Of a stretch of DNA of 64,000 nucleotides, positions 9,286-17,377 are shown piece after piece (positions within the stretch are counted from its first letter, which is position 1; each line of letters starts with the position of its first letter). Below the pieces are notes generated by a model, which saw only the letters and a list, made by a program, of their open reading frames with translations, did no database searches and had not been told where the DNA came from. This DNA comes from Anaerofilum faecale (GTDB lineage: Bacteria > Bacillota > Clostridia > Oscillospirales > Ruminococcaceae): assembly GCA_019114265.1 (NCBI GenBank), contig DXFV01000050.1, positions 55,351 to 119,350 on the forward strand, written 5' to 3'. A program made the translations under genes and the position numbers.

Positions 9286-10509
9286 TCAGGAGAGGAGAGA
9301 TTTGAAGAAGGAGAGACGGCCGGCTTTTTTGCCGGACCCGGAGACGGGCGCGGGGGAAGAACGCGTGACGCTGCCGGAGCGCACCGAGCGCGTGACGGAG
9401 GACGAAGGGGGCGGCGCGGTGCTGGCGCTGGCGCCGCTGCCGGAGGCGGGGGCCGCCTGCTGAGCAAGGCAGAAGGGGCAGCCGCCGTGACTGGGGAAAT
9501 ACATGTGCTCGGGGTTGTTGCCGCACACCTTCATCTCGCCCTTGCGGATGCGCTCGTAGAGGTCGTACAGCAGCTGCCGCCACATATCGGCCGAAACGCG
9601 GGACGAGATGCGGGAGAGCGCGTTGATCTCGTCGTAGTTGAAGGTGGTGCGGAAGGCGGTCTGGATCCGGGCGGGCAGGAACTGCAGAGAGGGCGCGCCC
9701 ACCGGCCTTGTCACGTTGGGGATCTGCTTGACGTAGGGGCAGTTGCCCTGGACGATGTTCATCTGCTGCGGGTTGAGCGGCGTGGACCGCTTGTATTCGC
9801 TCAGCGTGCGGGAATTGAAGGGGTGGTAGTTGTTCATCAAAAGCTGGAAGATGTGGATCGCCAGCGCAAAATCGTCGCTGTGTTCGCTGAATTTTGCGCG
9901 GCGCAGATCGGGCACCTGCAGCTCCGGCGCAAGGAACTCCGGCAGGCCCACCGTGCAGGGGAAGTGCTCGCCGGTGACGGGGTCGCAGATGTCGAAGGAA
10001 TCGACGTCCAGGATCGTCACGGAGCCGTCCTTGTGGATCACGATGTTGTTGCTGTTCATGTCGCCCAGGACATAGTGGTTTTTGTGGATATGGTCCACCA
10101 CCCAGGCGAGGTGATAGGCCACCACCACCGAGTAGGACCAGCGGTAGGTGGGGAACAGGGTGTGGCAGTCGTTCACGTGGTCGGGATTGTTGCGGCACAG
10201 AACATAGATCGGGCTGACATCCTTCACCAGCGGCATGGTATAGCCTGCAAAGCGGCCGTTGGAATACAGAACGTCCTGCGGCCAGGCAAGCATCAGTTTG
10301 CCGTCGATATAGGGGCTGACGGCATGGTCGACCATGCACTTGAGCTTGCGCTCGAGCATCCCGTTGGGAGCCTTGTAGATCTTGGCCGCCAGCGACGGTT
10401 TGTTTTTCACGGCGTAGACGATGCCCTCGCCGCCCTTGCCCTTTTCGGGGCCAAGGATATACCGGTCGCCGCGCAGGCCGGTGAGAGCAGAGCCGGGTTG
10501 CAGCGTCAT
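9286..10509 (-). CDS. Protein kinase with zinc cassette
   Basis: 407 residues. Glycine loop GKGGEGIVY, Lys43 in LAAKIYK, catalytic loop LGDMNSNN with Asp150, LDVDSFD (metal Asp168), LAPELQ and YHPF. The C-terminal cassette C-x5-H-M-Y-x6-CPFC (near 345) parallels the other two kinases. It ends in a Ser/Thr-rich low-complexity tail of ~60 residues, a plausible autophosphorylation region. ATG 10509 is preceded at 8 bases by AGGAGG; the in-frame ATG at 10530 has none. It is followed by the zinc-ribbon PP2C and preceded by a vWA gene 79 bases away, giving the vWA-kinase-phosphatase order of a TerY-P triad. Confidence 0.88.
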   Translation of the reverse strand: MTLQPGSALTGLRGDRYILGPEKGKGGEGIVYAVKNKPSLAAKIYKAPNGMLERKLKCMVDHAVSPYIDGKLMLAWPQDVLYSNGRFAGYTMPLVKDVSPIYVLCRNNPDHVNDCHTLFPTYRWSYSVVVAYHLAWVVDHIHKNHYVLGDMNSNNIVIHKDGSVTILDVDSFDICDPVTGEHFPCTVGLPEFLAPELQVPDLRRAKFSEHSDDFALAIHIFQLLMNNYHPFNSRTLSEYKRSTPLNPQQMNIVQGNCPYVKQIPNVTRPVGAPSLQFLPARIQTAFRTTFNYDEINALSRISSRVSADMWRQLLYDLYERIRKGEMKVCGNNPEHMYFPSHGGCPFCLAQQAAPASGSGASASTAPPPSSSVTRSVRSGSVTRSSPAPVSGSGKKAGRLSFFKSLLS

Positions 10510-10588
10510 GGGGAAAACCTCCTCTTTCATCAGCGGGAATCAGGCGCCGGGAACGGGGCGGACAGGAGGGCCGCCGCCCCGCCCGGGC

Positions 10589-11281
10589 TCACAGCAGTGC
10601 GATGGGCTGGGGGCAGGTGGAGGAGTTGCTGCAGATCAGCTGCGGGGGCGCGGCGGGGCTCTTGTGGGCCAGGTCGCTGAGGCTGTCGGAAATATACTGG
10701 AAGCCCGCGGCGAAGTTTTCGGCCTTGGCGGCCATCACAACGCCTTCGCCCTTGCGCGTGTAGCTTTTCAGGATATCGAAATCCGCCGAGCCGACGCCCA
10801 TCGGCAGGAACACCAGCTTGTTGCGGCTGTACAGATCCTCCAGACGGCTGCGCGCTTCGGCTTCCAGCTCGGTATCGGTGGGGACGCCGTCCGTGATGGC
10901 AACGACCCAGGGAATGTAGGAGGCGATGCCGGCCTCGAAATACACCTGGCGGCGCTGCCGGATGGCGTCCAGCGCGGCGATGATGGCGGCGTTGAAGCAG
11001 GTCTCCCCGTCGGCGGTGAGGGCGGGGGGCTGGAAGGAGGAGGCCGGACAGAAGGGCACCACCGTTTTCACGTGGTCGCCAAAGCTCATCAGGCACACGT
11101 CCACCCGGCCGGAGGCGAGGGGGTCGCTGCGCAGCGCGGTGCAGAACTCCTGGATGCCCTGGTTCAGCTTGTCGATCGCGCCGGTCAGCTCCAGCGAGAG
11201 GGAGGTGTCGGCCAGGACCACCACCGGCAGATGCGGCTCGCCCGGATTTACGGGAGGGATGGAGAGGTTGTCAGCAGGCAT
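10589..11281 (-). CDS. TerY-like vWA domain protein 1
   Basis: 230 residues, a single von Willebrand A domain. The MIDAS metal site is intact: LADTSLSL (DxSxS), a Thr-containing loop near ADGETCF, and ITDGVPTD. The short, soluble, stand-alone form with PMGVG and an aromatic-rich end resembles TerY, the vWA member of TerY-P triads, which is thought to bring client proteins to the kinase and phosphatase. It is paralogous to the next vWA gene (matching PPVNPGE start and IALL/VALL end). ATG 11281 follows AAAGGAG. No tellurium-resistance TerC/TerD gene is in the window, so a link to the Ter response is not shown. Confidence 0.85.
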   Translation of the reverse strand: MPADNLSIPPVNPGEPHLPVVVLADTSLSLELTGAIDKLNQGIQEFCTALRSDPLASGRVDVCLMSFGDHVKTVVPFCPASSFQPPALTADGETCFNAAIIAALDAIRQRRQVYFEAGIASYIPWVVAITDGVPTDTELEAEARSRLEDLYSRNKLVFLPMGVGSADFDILKSYTRKGEGVVMAAKAENFAAGFQYISDSLSDLAHKSPAAPPQLICSNSSTCPQPIALL

Positions 11282-11331
11282 AGAGATGCTCCTTTCACAG
11301 ATCACAGAGGGAGGTTCGGGCGGGGCGCGCC

Positions 11332-12036
11332 TCACAGCAGCGCTACGTTGGAGGGGGTGGGCTCCAGGTTGACGGTGCCCAGGCGGGGGTCGGAATTGAC
11401 CACCAGGCCGATGCTGTTGGACACCCAGACGAAGGCTTCCTTGAAGTGGGTGGCGGAGGCTTTCAGCACACGGCCGCTGCCGTCGGCGGTGTAGCTCTTC
11501 AGGTGGGCGATATCGGCGTTTCCAACGCCCATCGGGAAGAAGTTGAGCTTCTTGTTCTGCAAAGCCTCGTGCAGGCGGCGCTTGGCCTCGCTCTCGTAGC
11601 GCCCGTCCGTGGGCAGGCCGTCCGTCAGGAGAAAGAGCCAGGGCCGGTAATACGGAATGCCCAGGTTCTTATATTCGCTCTTGCGGGCCTCGATGGCGTC
11701 CAGGGCGGTGAGGATGCCCTGGTTCATGGCGGTGCACCCGGAAGCGGTGAGGGTGGGGGCAACGTAGTTCGCGGCGGGCGCGAAGGGCAGCTGGGTCTGC
11801 ACGGTGGAGTTGAAGGTGATGATGGAGATATCGGCGCGCCCCAGTGCCAGGGGGTTGTCGTCCAGCGCTTTGCGGAAGGCGACCAGGCCGTCGTTCAGCT
11901 CGTCGATGGGGACCCGGCCGTTGGGGCCTTTGCAGTTGAGTGAGTCCGAGTTGTCCACGAGGAGGACGCAGGGAACATGCATCTCACCGGGGTTGACGGG
12001 AGGGAGGGGGGAGAGGATCTCATGACGGGATGGCAT
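11332..12036 (-). CDS. TerY-like vWA domain protein 2
   Basis: 234 residues, paralogue of the vWA gene immediately downstream (50 bases between). MIDAS residues: LLVDNSDSL (DxSxS), SGCTAMN and LTDGLPTDG. PMGVGNADI and the C-terminal NVALL match its sister. Two diverged vWA copies suggest that each recruits a different client or kinase; that is inference. ATG 12036 follows AAGGAG. The 143-base gap upstream is the widest inside the operon and holds a possible internal promoter at 12088-12116. Confidence 0.85.
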   Translation of the reverse strand: MPSRHEILSPLPPVNPGEMHVPCVLLVDNSDSLNCKGPNGRVPIDELNDGLVAFRKALDDNPLALGRADISIITFNSTVQTQLPFAPAANYVAPTLTASGCTAMNQGILTALDAIEARKSEYKNLGIPYYRPWLFLLTDGLPTDGRYESEAKRRLHEALQNKKLNFFPMGVGNADIAHLKSYTADGSGRVLKASATHFKEAFVWVSNSIGLVVNSDPRLGTVNLEPTPSNVALL

Positions 12037-12087
12037 TTTGCAACACTCCTTTTTGACTTGATGCAGCGCTTCGTTTGCTGTGATTTC

Positions 12088-12116
12088 AGTATACGGGGTT
12101 TTTCTGTGAGAGAAAA
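12088..12116 (-). promoter_or_regulatory. Possible internal promoter before the vWA genes
   Basis: On the minus strand a TATACT -10 lies at 12088-12093, 52 bases before the vWA-2 start; the -35 region (TTTTCT-like, 12111-12116) is poor. It would let the vWA/kinase/PP2C genes be expressed without the membrane kinase. Confidence 0.35.
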
Positions 12117-12179
12117 GGCGGTTTTTGGTGAGAGTGGAGGAAAAGGGGCCGATCGCATCGAAACCGGACGTCCGGCAGA

Positions 12180-13619
12180 TCAGCCCGCGGCCGGCGCGAA
12201 GGCCGTTGCGAGCAGCAGCACAAGCAGCGGCGCGGCCGCACACACAAGTCCCGCGCCCAGCCAGTAGAGGAGGGGACGGCGGGAATGCGCATACCCGCGC
12301 GCCAGCCCGCATCCCGCCGCCAGCCCGAGCAGAGCGCCCGGGATGCACAGCACCGACGGCCCGGCCGGCGACAGAGCGGGGAAGAGGGAGGCGATCCACC
12401 CCCACAGGAAGGGCGCGGCCGCCAGCCATCCGGCGCCGCCGGCCAGGATGCAGAACACGCGCAGCGGCCAGGTGCTCCGGGAGATGACCTTCCGGCGGCG
12501 GCCGGCGGGGGCTGTGCGGGGAGGCGGGGCCGGGGAAGCCGACGGGTAGTCTTTCTCGGCGGCGCACCACGGGCAGCGGAAGTTGTGGGCGGGGTACAGG
12601 TGGGAAGGGTCCCGCCTGCAGCGGCGCAGCGGCGCGCGCTGGAGGGCGGCCAGCGCCGTGTACCAGGTCTGCGCCGAAGTGCGGCGTGCGATGGCGGCGC
12701 GGGAGCAGGCGGTGCGCTCGGTGTAGGAGAAGGTGTTCGCAAACAGCACGCGGACCCGCACCGGCAGCAGGGAGAAGGAGGGCGCGCCGCGCGGGGGAAG
12801 GCTGCCGCCCGCTCTGCGCAGATACACACAGCGCCCGCGCAGGATGTTGGCGTTGCCGGCAAAGCCGCCGGACGAGGAGGGCGCGCCGCGCCGCTGTCGG
12901 CAGTAGAAGGGGTGGTAGTTGTTCATCAGAAGGAGGAAAATATAAATGGCCAGCGAAAAATCGTCGCTCTGTGCGGAAAAACGCGCCTGCGGGGAGCGCA
13001 GATCCCGCACCTTCTGCAGCTCGGGCGCCAGCATCTCCGCTGTCCCCACCGTGCAGGGGAAGTGTTCCCGGGTGACGGGATCGGTGATGTCGAAGGAGTC
13101 GGTGTCGATCAGGACCACCGCACCGAGGCGGTCCACAAAAATATTGTTGGGGTTCAGGTCGCCCGCCACGATGCCGTTTTGATGCAGGAGCGCAAGGCAC
13201 CGGCTCAGGTTGCGGGCCACCTTCACCAGATCGTTCCAGCTCCATTGCGGGAACAGCTGCCGGCGGGAGTCCGGGCGGCATACGTCGTAGATCTTGTGCA
13301 TCGACCGGATCAGCGGCATCACATATCCCACCATCCGCCCGCGCAGATACAGCACGTCCACCGGCCAGGCCAGGCTGTGTGCGGCGCTGGGGTGCAGCCG
13401 CAGCATCGCCTTGAGCTTGCGGTCCATATACGTGCGGTCGCGGGGCGGGTAGGTGTAGCGATCTTCGTGGTAGATCTTGGCGGCCAGGTCGGGCAGGCCG
13501 CGCAGACGATAGACGCGCCCCTCGCCCCCTTCGCCGCCCGACACCGCGGCGCCGACGGTATAGCTTGTGCCGGTGGTCCCCTGCAGAGTGAGACCGGTAT
13601 AGTTCTTTGTGATGGACAT
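12180..13619 (-). CDS. Membrane-anchored protein kinase (first gene of the operon)
   Basis: 479 residues. Glycine-rich loop GGEGGEGRVY, Lys48 in LAAKIYH, catalytic loop AGDLNPNN with Asp154 and Asn159, metal Asp in IDTDSFD (~172), LAPELQ and YHPF; then the shared cassette C-x5-H-L-Y-x6-CPWC. The last ~95 residues hold about three hydrophobic segments (near 395-415, 425-445 and 455-478), so unlike its paralogues it should sit in the cytoplasmic membrane with the kinase domain inside. It is a candidate input kinase. ATG 13619 is preceded by AAAGGAG. It faces a 490-base non-coding stretch, so it is probably the first gene of the transcript. Confidence 0.86.
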   Translation of the reverse strand: MSITKNYTGLTLQGTTGTSYTVGAAVSGGEGGEGRVYRLRGLPDLAAKIYHEDRYTYPPRDRTYMDRKLKAMLRLHPSAAHSLAWPVDVLYLRGRMVGYVMPLIRSMHKIYDVCRPDSRRQLFPQWSWNDLVKVARNLSRCLALLHQNGIVAGDLNPNNIFVDRLGAVVLIDTDSFDITDPVTREHFPCTVGTAEMLAPELQKVRDLRSPQARFSAQSDDFSLAIYIFLLLMNNYHPFYCRQRRGAPSSSGGFAGNANILRGRCVYLRRAGGSLPPRGAPSFSLLPVRVRVLFANTFSYTERTACSRAAIARRTSAQTWYTALAALQRAPLRRCRRDPSHLYPAHNFRCPWCAAEKDYPSASPAPPPRTAPAGRRRKVISRSTWPLRVFCILAGGAGWLAAAPFLWGWIASLFPALSPAGPSVLCIPGALLGLAAGCGLARGYAHSRRPLLYWLGAGLVCAAAPLLVLLLATAFAPAAG

Positions 13620-13697
13620 GGAACGCTCCTTTGTGCCGACAAAACATCGCGGTGCTGGGAAAAAACAGACAGGATCACACAGTTTTCTTTAAAAATA

Positions 13698-13713
13698 CCA
13701 CAAAAGTTTGTGG
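13698..13713. promoter_or_regulatory. Palindrome upstream of the kinase operon
   Basis: CCACAAA-AG-TTTGTGG, 7-base perfect arms, 79 bases before the first kinase ATG in an A+T-rich patch with several TATTTT-like -10 candidates. A plausible operator or promoter-flanking site; the binding protein is unknown. Confidence 0.4.
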
Positions 13714-13819
13714 AAGAACAGATGCAGTGCGGTGAAAATAGAATAAAAAGGCAGCTGGGGCGGATGGCGTTACGTCTTTCCGCTTCCTCTGCGCCTGCGC
13801 ACGGTGCAAAGGGGGAAGT

Positions 13820-14047
13820 TCTCCCCTCATCAGTCACGCTTCGCGCGACAGCTTCCCCCCAAAGGGGGAAGCCAGCCGTACCGAACGCCTTCCCCTGGCA
13901 GGGGAAGGTGCCCCCGAAGGAGGCGGATGAGGTCGAGTCCTGCCCCTTCCTCCGCACCTGCCCTCAGCGAAAAGGGCCAAGCCCTCCCCTCATCAGTCGC
14001 CATCCGGCGACAGCTTCCCCCCCAGGGGGGAAGCCAGCCCTACCGCC
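13820..14047. repeat. Dispersed GC-rich intergenic repeat, copy 1 (two modules)
   Basis: Two copies of a module containing CCCCTCATCAGTC and GACAGCTTCCCCC...GGGGGAAGC (13821-13880 and 13984-14047) flank a module with CCTTCCCC...GGGGAAGG and GGCGGATGAGGTCGA (13883-13937). Each module folds into hairpins. Related copies are at 18890-19011, 27440-27476, 36736-36791 and 41819-41914. It fills most of the 490-base gene-free stretch 13620-14108 together with the operon leader. Confidence 0.85.
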
Positions 14048-14060
14048 AAAACACCGCTTC

Positions 14061-14096
14061 CACAAACAAACGGCCGGAGCACACACGCTCCGGCCG
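14061..14096 (-). terminator. Terminator of the coaBC-eamA-kptA operon
   Basis: A GC hairpin with arms CGGCCGGAGC/GCTCCGGCCG (14071-14096), followed on the minus strand by a T-rich TTTGTTTGT tail, 12 bases after the KptA-fusion stop. Confidence 0.75.
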
Positions 14097-14108
14097 CTGC
14101 CTGTTTTA

Positions 14109-14993
14109 TCACAAGGAAACCTCTTCCAGATACCGCGGGGGCACACGCTCCGTCAGCCACACCCCGTTCACCGAGCGGTAAAACCGCAGCCCGTCGGCCT
14201 GCATGGCGCGGGCATCCACCCGCAGAATCACCAGCTCGCCGTGCCGCCGCCCCACCGCCGCGGCCGTTTCGGGATCGGGCGAGAGATGCACATACAGGCG
14301 GGTGCGGGGCAGCAGACCCTGCCGGCGGATGCTGTCGATGTATTTTTCGGCGGTGCCGTGCCACAGCACGTCGGGCGGCTGCGCCTGCTCCAGTTCCACA
14401 TCCACCGGGACCGAATGCCCCTGGTTGGCGCGGATGCGGGTTTTGTCGGCGCTGAAAGAATAGCGCTGCTTGTGGTCGGCCGCAACGATCTTTTCGAGGA
14501 GATCCATCGTCAGGTCGTATTTTTTGTTCACGCCCTCCAGCAGAAGGTCCACCTGCGCCCAGCCGTGGGAGTCCAGGGTCAGGCCGGCGGCCTCCGGCCG
14601 GTGGCGCAGCAGCATGCTCAGATACCGGCTCAGGCGAACCACCTTCGGGTCGTCGCAGTCCAGCAGATGCAGCTCGATGCCCACCACGCCCCAGCGCGCC
14701 TCGTCGGCGGGGGAGTAGTACTGCTCCATGTCGCGGGGGGAGGGCGTGTCCGCCGGGCCGTACCCGCAGGCCGAGAGGTCCAGCGCGGCGTACAGCTGCG
14801 CGAAGCTGCCGAACCGGTGCAGCGCCTTCACCATCGCCTGCACGTTGCGCCCGTCGGCGGTGTTGGTGAACTCGATCAGGTCGCCCGGCTGCAGCTGCCG
14901 CCGCTTTTCGTCCAGCAGCCGCAGCTCGATGGTCTTGCGCCCGGCGGCGATCTTCTCAAACGGCTCCGGCTGCAAGTTCATGCGGTGCACCAT
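14109..14993 (-). CDS. kptA: ASCH domain fused to RNA 2'-phosphotransferase (KptA/Tpt1)
   Basis: 294 residues, two domains. Residues 1-~105 are an ASCH domain (FEKIAAGRKTIELRLLDEK and GDLIEFTN), a PUA-related RNA-binding fold. Residues ~115-294 are KptA/Tpt1: LSMLLRHRPE, GWAQVDLLL, RANQGHSVPVD, LWHGT and YVHLSPD, including the conserved Arg and His of the NAD-dependent 2'-phosphotransferase. Tpt1 moves an internal 2'-phosphate from RNA to NAD, making ADP-ribose 1'',2''-cyclic phosphate. Bacterial roles remain unclear because bacteria lack tRNA-splicing 2'-phosphates. Stand-alone KptA is ~180-220 residues, so the ASCH part is an addition. ATG 14993 follows GGAGGG, 15 bases after the transporter stop. 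Confidence 0.85.
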   Translation of the reverse strand: MVHRMNLQPEPFEKIAAGRKTIELRLLDEKRRQLQPGDLIEFTNTADGRNVQAMVKALHRFGSFAQLYAALDLSACGYGPADTPSPRDMEQYYSPADEARWGVVGIELHLLDCDDPKVVRLSRYLSMLLRHRPEAAGLTLDSHGWAQVDLLLEGVNKKYDLTMDLLEKIVAADHKQRYSFSADKTRIRANQGHSVPVDVELEQAQPPDVLWHGTAEKYIDSIRRQGLLPRTRLYVHLSPDPETAAAVGRRHGELVILRVDARAMQADGLRFYRSVNGVWLTERVPPRYLEEVSL

Positions 14994-15008
14994 CTGGCTC
15001 CCTCCTTC

Positions 15009-15956
15009 TCAGGCGTCGGTCTTGCGCGGGCGGTTGACGATGTAGATGCCGGCGCACACCAGCACCAGCGCGATGAGCGTTTTCACCGACAGCGCCTGCT
15101 CCCACTCGCCCAGGAACACCGCCGACAGCGCCACGCCGAACAGCGGGGTCATGAAGTGGAAGATGGTCACCCGGCTGACGGGGTTGTATTTCAGCAGCAC
15201 GCCCCACAGCGTGTAGGCCACCGCCGAGATCAGGCCCATATACACCAGCAGCAGCCAGGCCGCGGGCGGCACCGCCAGCGTGACCCGCCCGCCGGCGGCC
15301 AGGCCGGTGAGCATCAGGATGACGCCGCCCAGCACAAACTGCCAGCCGCTGAGCATCACCACGTCGAAGCGGGCGGAATATTTCTTCACCAGCGCGCCCG
15401 ACACGGCGTAGGAGAACTGAGCGAAAAAGACGAACCCCTCGCCCAGCAGGCTGACGTCGAACAGACCGGCAGCCGCCTGGCCGGACAGATTCATCACGAT
15501 GATGCCGATGAAACCGGCGGCACAGCCCAGAATTTTGGCGCCGGTGAGCTTTTCATACCGGAACAGCAGGCTGGCCACCAGGATGGACAAAAGCCCGCCC
15601 ATGCCCGAGATGATGGTGCCGTGCACGCCGCTGGTGTGGGCAAGGCCGATGTAGAAAAACAGATACTGGATCACCGTCTGCGCCAGCGACAGCTTGAAGA
15701 TGGAGGGCAGCGCCTCCGCCGAGAGCTTCAGAAACCGGCGCTGCAGCAGGCTCTGGAACAGCACCACCAGCGCACCGGCCAGGAAAAAGCGCATGCCGGC
15801 AAAGACGATGATGGCGGCGGTGTCGGCGCTGTCGATGGAAAACATCTGGTAGCCGATCTTGATCGACGGCGTGGCGCTGCCCCACAAAAAGCAGCACACC
15901 AGCGCCAGCGTAAAGACCACGAGCGGTCGGGTGAGGGGGGACGATTTTGTATGCAT
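15009..15956 (-). CDS. EamA/DMT-family transporter
   Basis: 315 residues with about ten hydrophobic helices in two halves, the drug/metabolite transporter (EamA) layout: FFLAGALVVLF, an early CCFLWGSATPSIKIG, and in the second half FVFFAQFSYAVSGALV and TPLFGVALSAVFLGE, the usual EamA glycine/glutamate signature. Members export amino acids, metabolites or drugs across the inner membrane; the substrate cannot be read from sequence. ATG 15956 has AGGAGAG upstream; the longer in-frame start does not. It lies 59 bases after coaBC and 15 bases before the ASCH-KptA gene in one leftward operon. Confidence 0.85.
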   Translation of the reverse strand: MHTKSSPLTRPLVVFTLALVCCFLWGSATPSIKIGYQMFSIDSADTAAIIVFAGMRFFLAGALVVLFQSLLQRRFLKLSAEALPSIFKLSLAQTVIQYLFFYIGLAHTSGVHGTIISGMGGLLSILVASLLFRYEKLTGAKILGCAAGFIGIIVMNLSGQAAAGLFDVSLLGEGFVFFAQFSYAVSGALVKKYSARFDVVMLSGWQFVLGGVILMLTGLAAGGRVTLAVPPAAWLLLVYMGLISAVAYTLWGVLLKYNPVSRVTIFHFMTPLFGVALSAVFLGEWEQALSVKTLIALVLVCAGIYIVNRPRKTDA

Positions 15957-16015
15957 GATTCTCTCCTGTGTTGATCTTGATGGGAAGGGACGGGATGCCG
16001 GGCGCGGGGGCCGGG

Positions 16016-17209
16016 TCATCCCTGTGCGGCCAGGATGGCCGAGAGGATGCGGTGGGCCACCTCGGATTTATCGGCCAGCGCCAGCTCCTCGCAGCGGTCG
16101 GGCCAGACAAGGGTGACCTTGTTGGTGGAGGTGCCGAAGCCCGCGCCTGCCTCGCGCAGGCTGTTGGCCACGATCAGGTCGGCGTTTTTGCGGGCCAGCT
16201 TGTGCTTGGCGTTTTCCAGCAGGTCCTGCGTTTCCATCGCAAAGCCGCACAAAAACTGGCCGGGGCGCTTGCTCTCGCCCAGCGTTTTCAGGATGTCCTG
16301 CGTGCGGGAAAGCTCCAGCGCCATCCCGTCGCCGCCCTTTTTGATCTTCTCGCCGGCCACCTGGGCGGGGCGGTAGTCGGCCACGGCGGCGGCCTTGATG
16401 ATGATGTCCTGCTGCGGCGCTGCCTCCAGCACCGCGCTGCACATCTCGGCGGCGCTCTCCACCTGCACCAGCCGCACGAAGGGCGGGGGAGCGAGCGCGA
16501 CCGGCCCACTGACCAGCGTCACCTCCGCCCCGCGCAGCATGGCGGCCTCGGCCAGCGCGTAGCCCATCCGCCCGGTGGACCGGTTGGTGATGAACCGCAC
16601 CGGGTCGATCGCCTCGCGGGTGGGGCCTGCCGTCACCAGCACCTTTTTGCCCTGCATGTCGTGCGCGCAGGCCAGGCGGCGCAGGATGTGCTGCAAAAGC
16701 ACCTCGGGCTCGGGCAGCTTGCCCGCGCCGGTGTCGCCGCAGGCCAGACGCCCGCAGGCCGCCTCGATCACCTCCATGCCGAACCGCCGCAGCTTGTCCA
16801 TGTTGTGCTGCACGATGGGGTTTTCATACATCTGGGTGTTCATGGCGGGGGCGATCAGCTTGGGGCATTTGCAGGCCATCACGGTGGTGGTGAGCATATC
16901 GTCGGCGATGCCGTTTGCAAGTTTGCCGATCACGTTGGCGGTGGCGGGCGCCACCAGCACCAGGTCGGCCTGGTGGGCCACCGACACATGGGCGATGTCG
17001 AATTCAAAATTGCGGTCGAAGGTGTCCACCATGCAGCGGTGGTGCGTGAGGCTTTCAAAGGTGAGGGGCGAGATGAACTCGGTGGCGTTTTTGGTCATCA
17101 GCACCAGCACGTTGGCGTGCTGCTTCACCAGCATACTGGCCAGCGCAGCCATTTTATAGGCGGCGATGCCGCCGGTCACCGCCAGCACGACGGTCTTGTT
17201 TTTCAGCAT
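16016..17209 (-). CDS. coaBC: Bifunctional phosphopantothenoylcysteine decarboxylase / phosphopantothenate-cysteine ligase
   Basis: 397 residues; catalyses two consecutive steps of coenzyme A synthesis. The CoaC half (~1-185) has the flavin-binding VTGGIAAYK start, the PAMNTQMYENP motif and the active-site Cys of ACGRLACGDTGAG. The CoaB half (~190-397) has GPTREAIDPVRFITNRSTG, KAAAVADYRP and the Lys-containing NKVTLVWPD. ATG 17209 was preferred to ATG 17215 because AAAGGAG is only 2 bases from the first but 8 from the second. Divergent from the ECF S-component/coaX pair, so pantothenate uptake, phosphorylation and later CoA steps share one 170-base control region. Confidence 0.95.
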   Translation of the reverse strand: MLKNKTVVLAVTGGIAAYKMAALASMLVKQHANVLVLMTKNATEFISPLTFESLTHHRCMVDTFDRNFEFDIAHVSVAHQADLVLVAPATANVIGKLANGIADDMLTTTVMACKCPKLIAPAMNTQMYENPIVQHNMDKLRRFGMEVIEAACGRLACGDTGAGKLPEPEVLLQHILRRLACAHDMQGKKVLVTAGPTREAIDPVRFITNRSTGRMGYALAEAAMLRGAEVTLVSGPVALAPPPFVRLVQVESAAEMCSAVLEAAPQQDIIIKAAAVADYRPAQVAGEKIKKGGDGMALELSRTQDILKTLGESKRPGQFLCGFAMETQDLLENAKHKLARKNADLIVANSLREAGAGFGTSTNKVTLVWPDRCEELALADKSEVAHRILSAILAAQG

Positions 17210-17247
17210 AGCCATATCTCCTTTGCAGTGATTGAGGGATCTGTTCT

Positions 17248-17276
17248 ATTGTACCACATCCGGCGCGGTTTGCACA
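17248..17276 (-). promoter_or_regulatory. coaBC promoter
   Basis: Minus strand TGTGCA, 17-base spacer, TACAAT (-10 at 17248-17253), 39 bases before the coaBC start. Confidence 0.6.
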
Positions 17277-17288
17277 GCGCCCGGCCCC

Positions 17289-17317
17289 TTGCACGCAAAA
17301 GAGGGGTGTGGTATACT
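17289..17317 (+). promoter_or_regulatory. Promoter of the ECF S-component/coaX operon
   Basis: TTGCAC (17289-17294), 17-base spacer, TATACT (17312-17317). It is divergent from the coaBC promoter with only 12 bases between the -35 boxes, allowing joint control. Confidence 0.75.
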
Positions 17318-17377
17318 TTTTCCTGTATTGTATCCCCGCTTTTGTATGGGGAATAATAACAAAAAGGAGAATTGAAT

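Noticed and set aside
12285..15974. 1229-codon plus-strand frame spanning four minus-strand genes and an intergenic repeat
   Set aside because: It crosses terminators and ribosome sites of well-recognised genes on the other strand and shows no domain; a G+C artefact.
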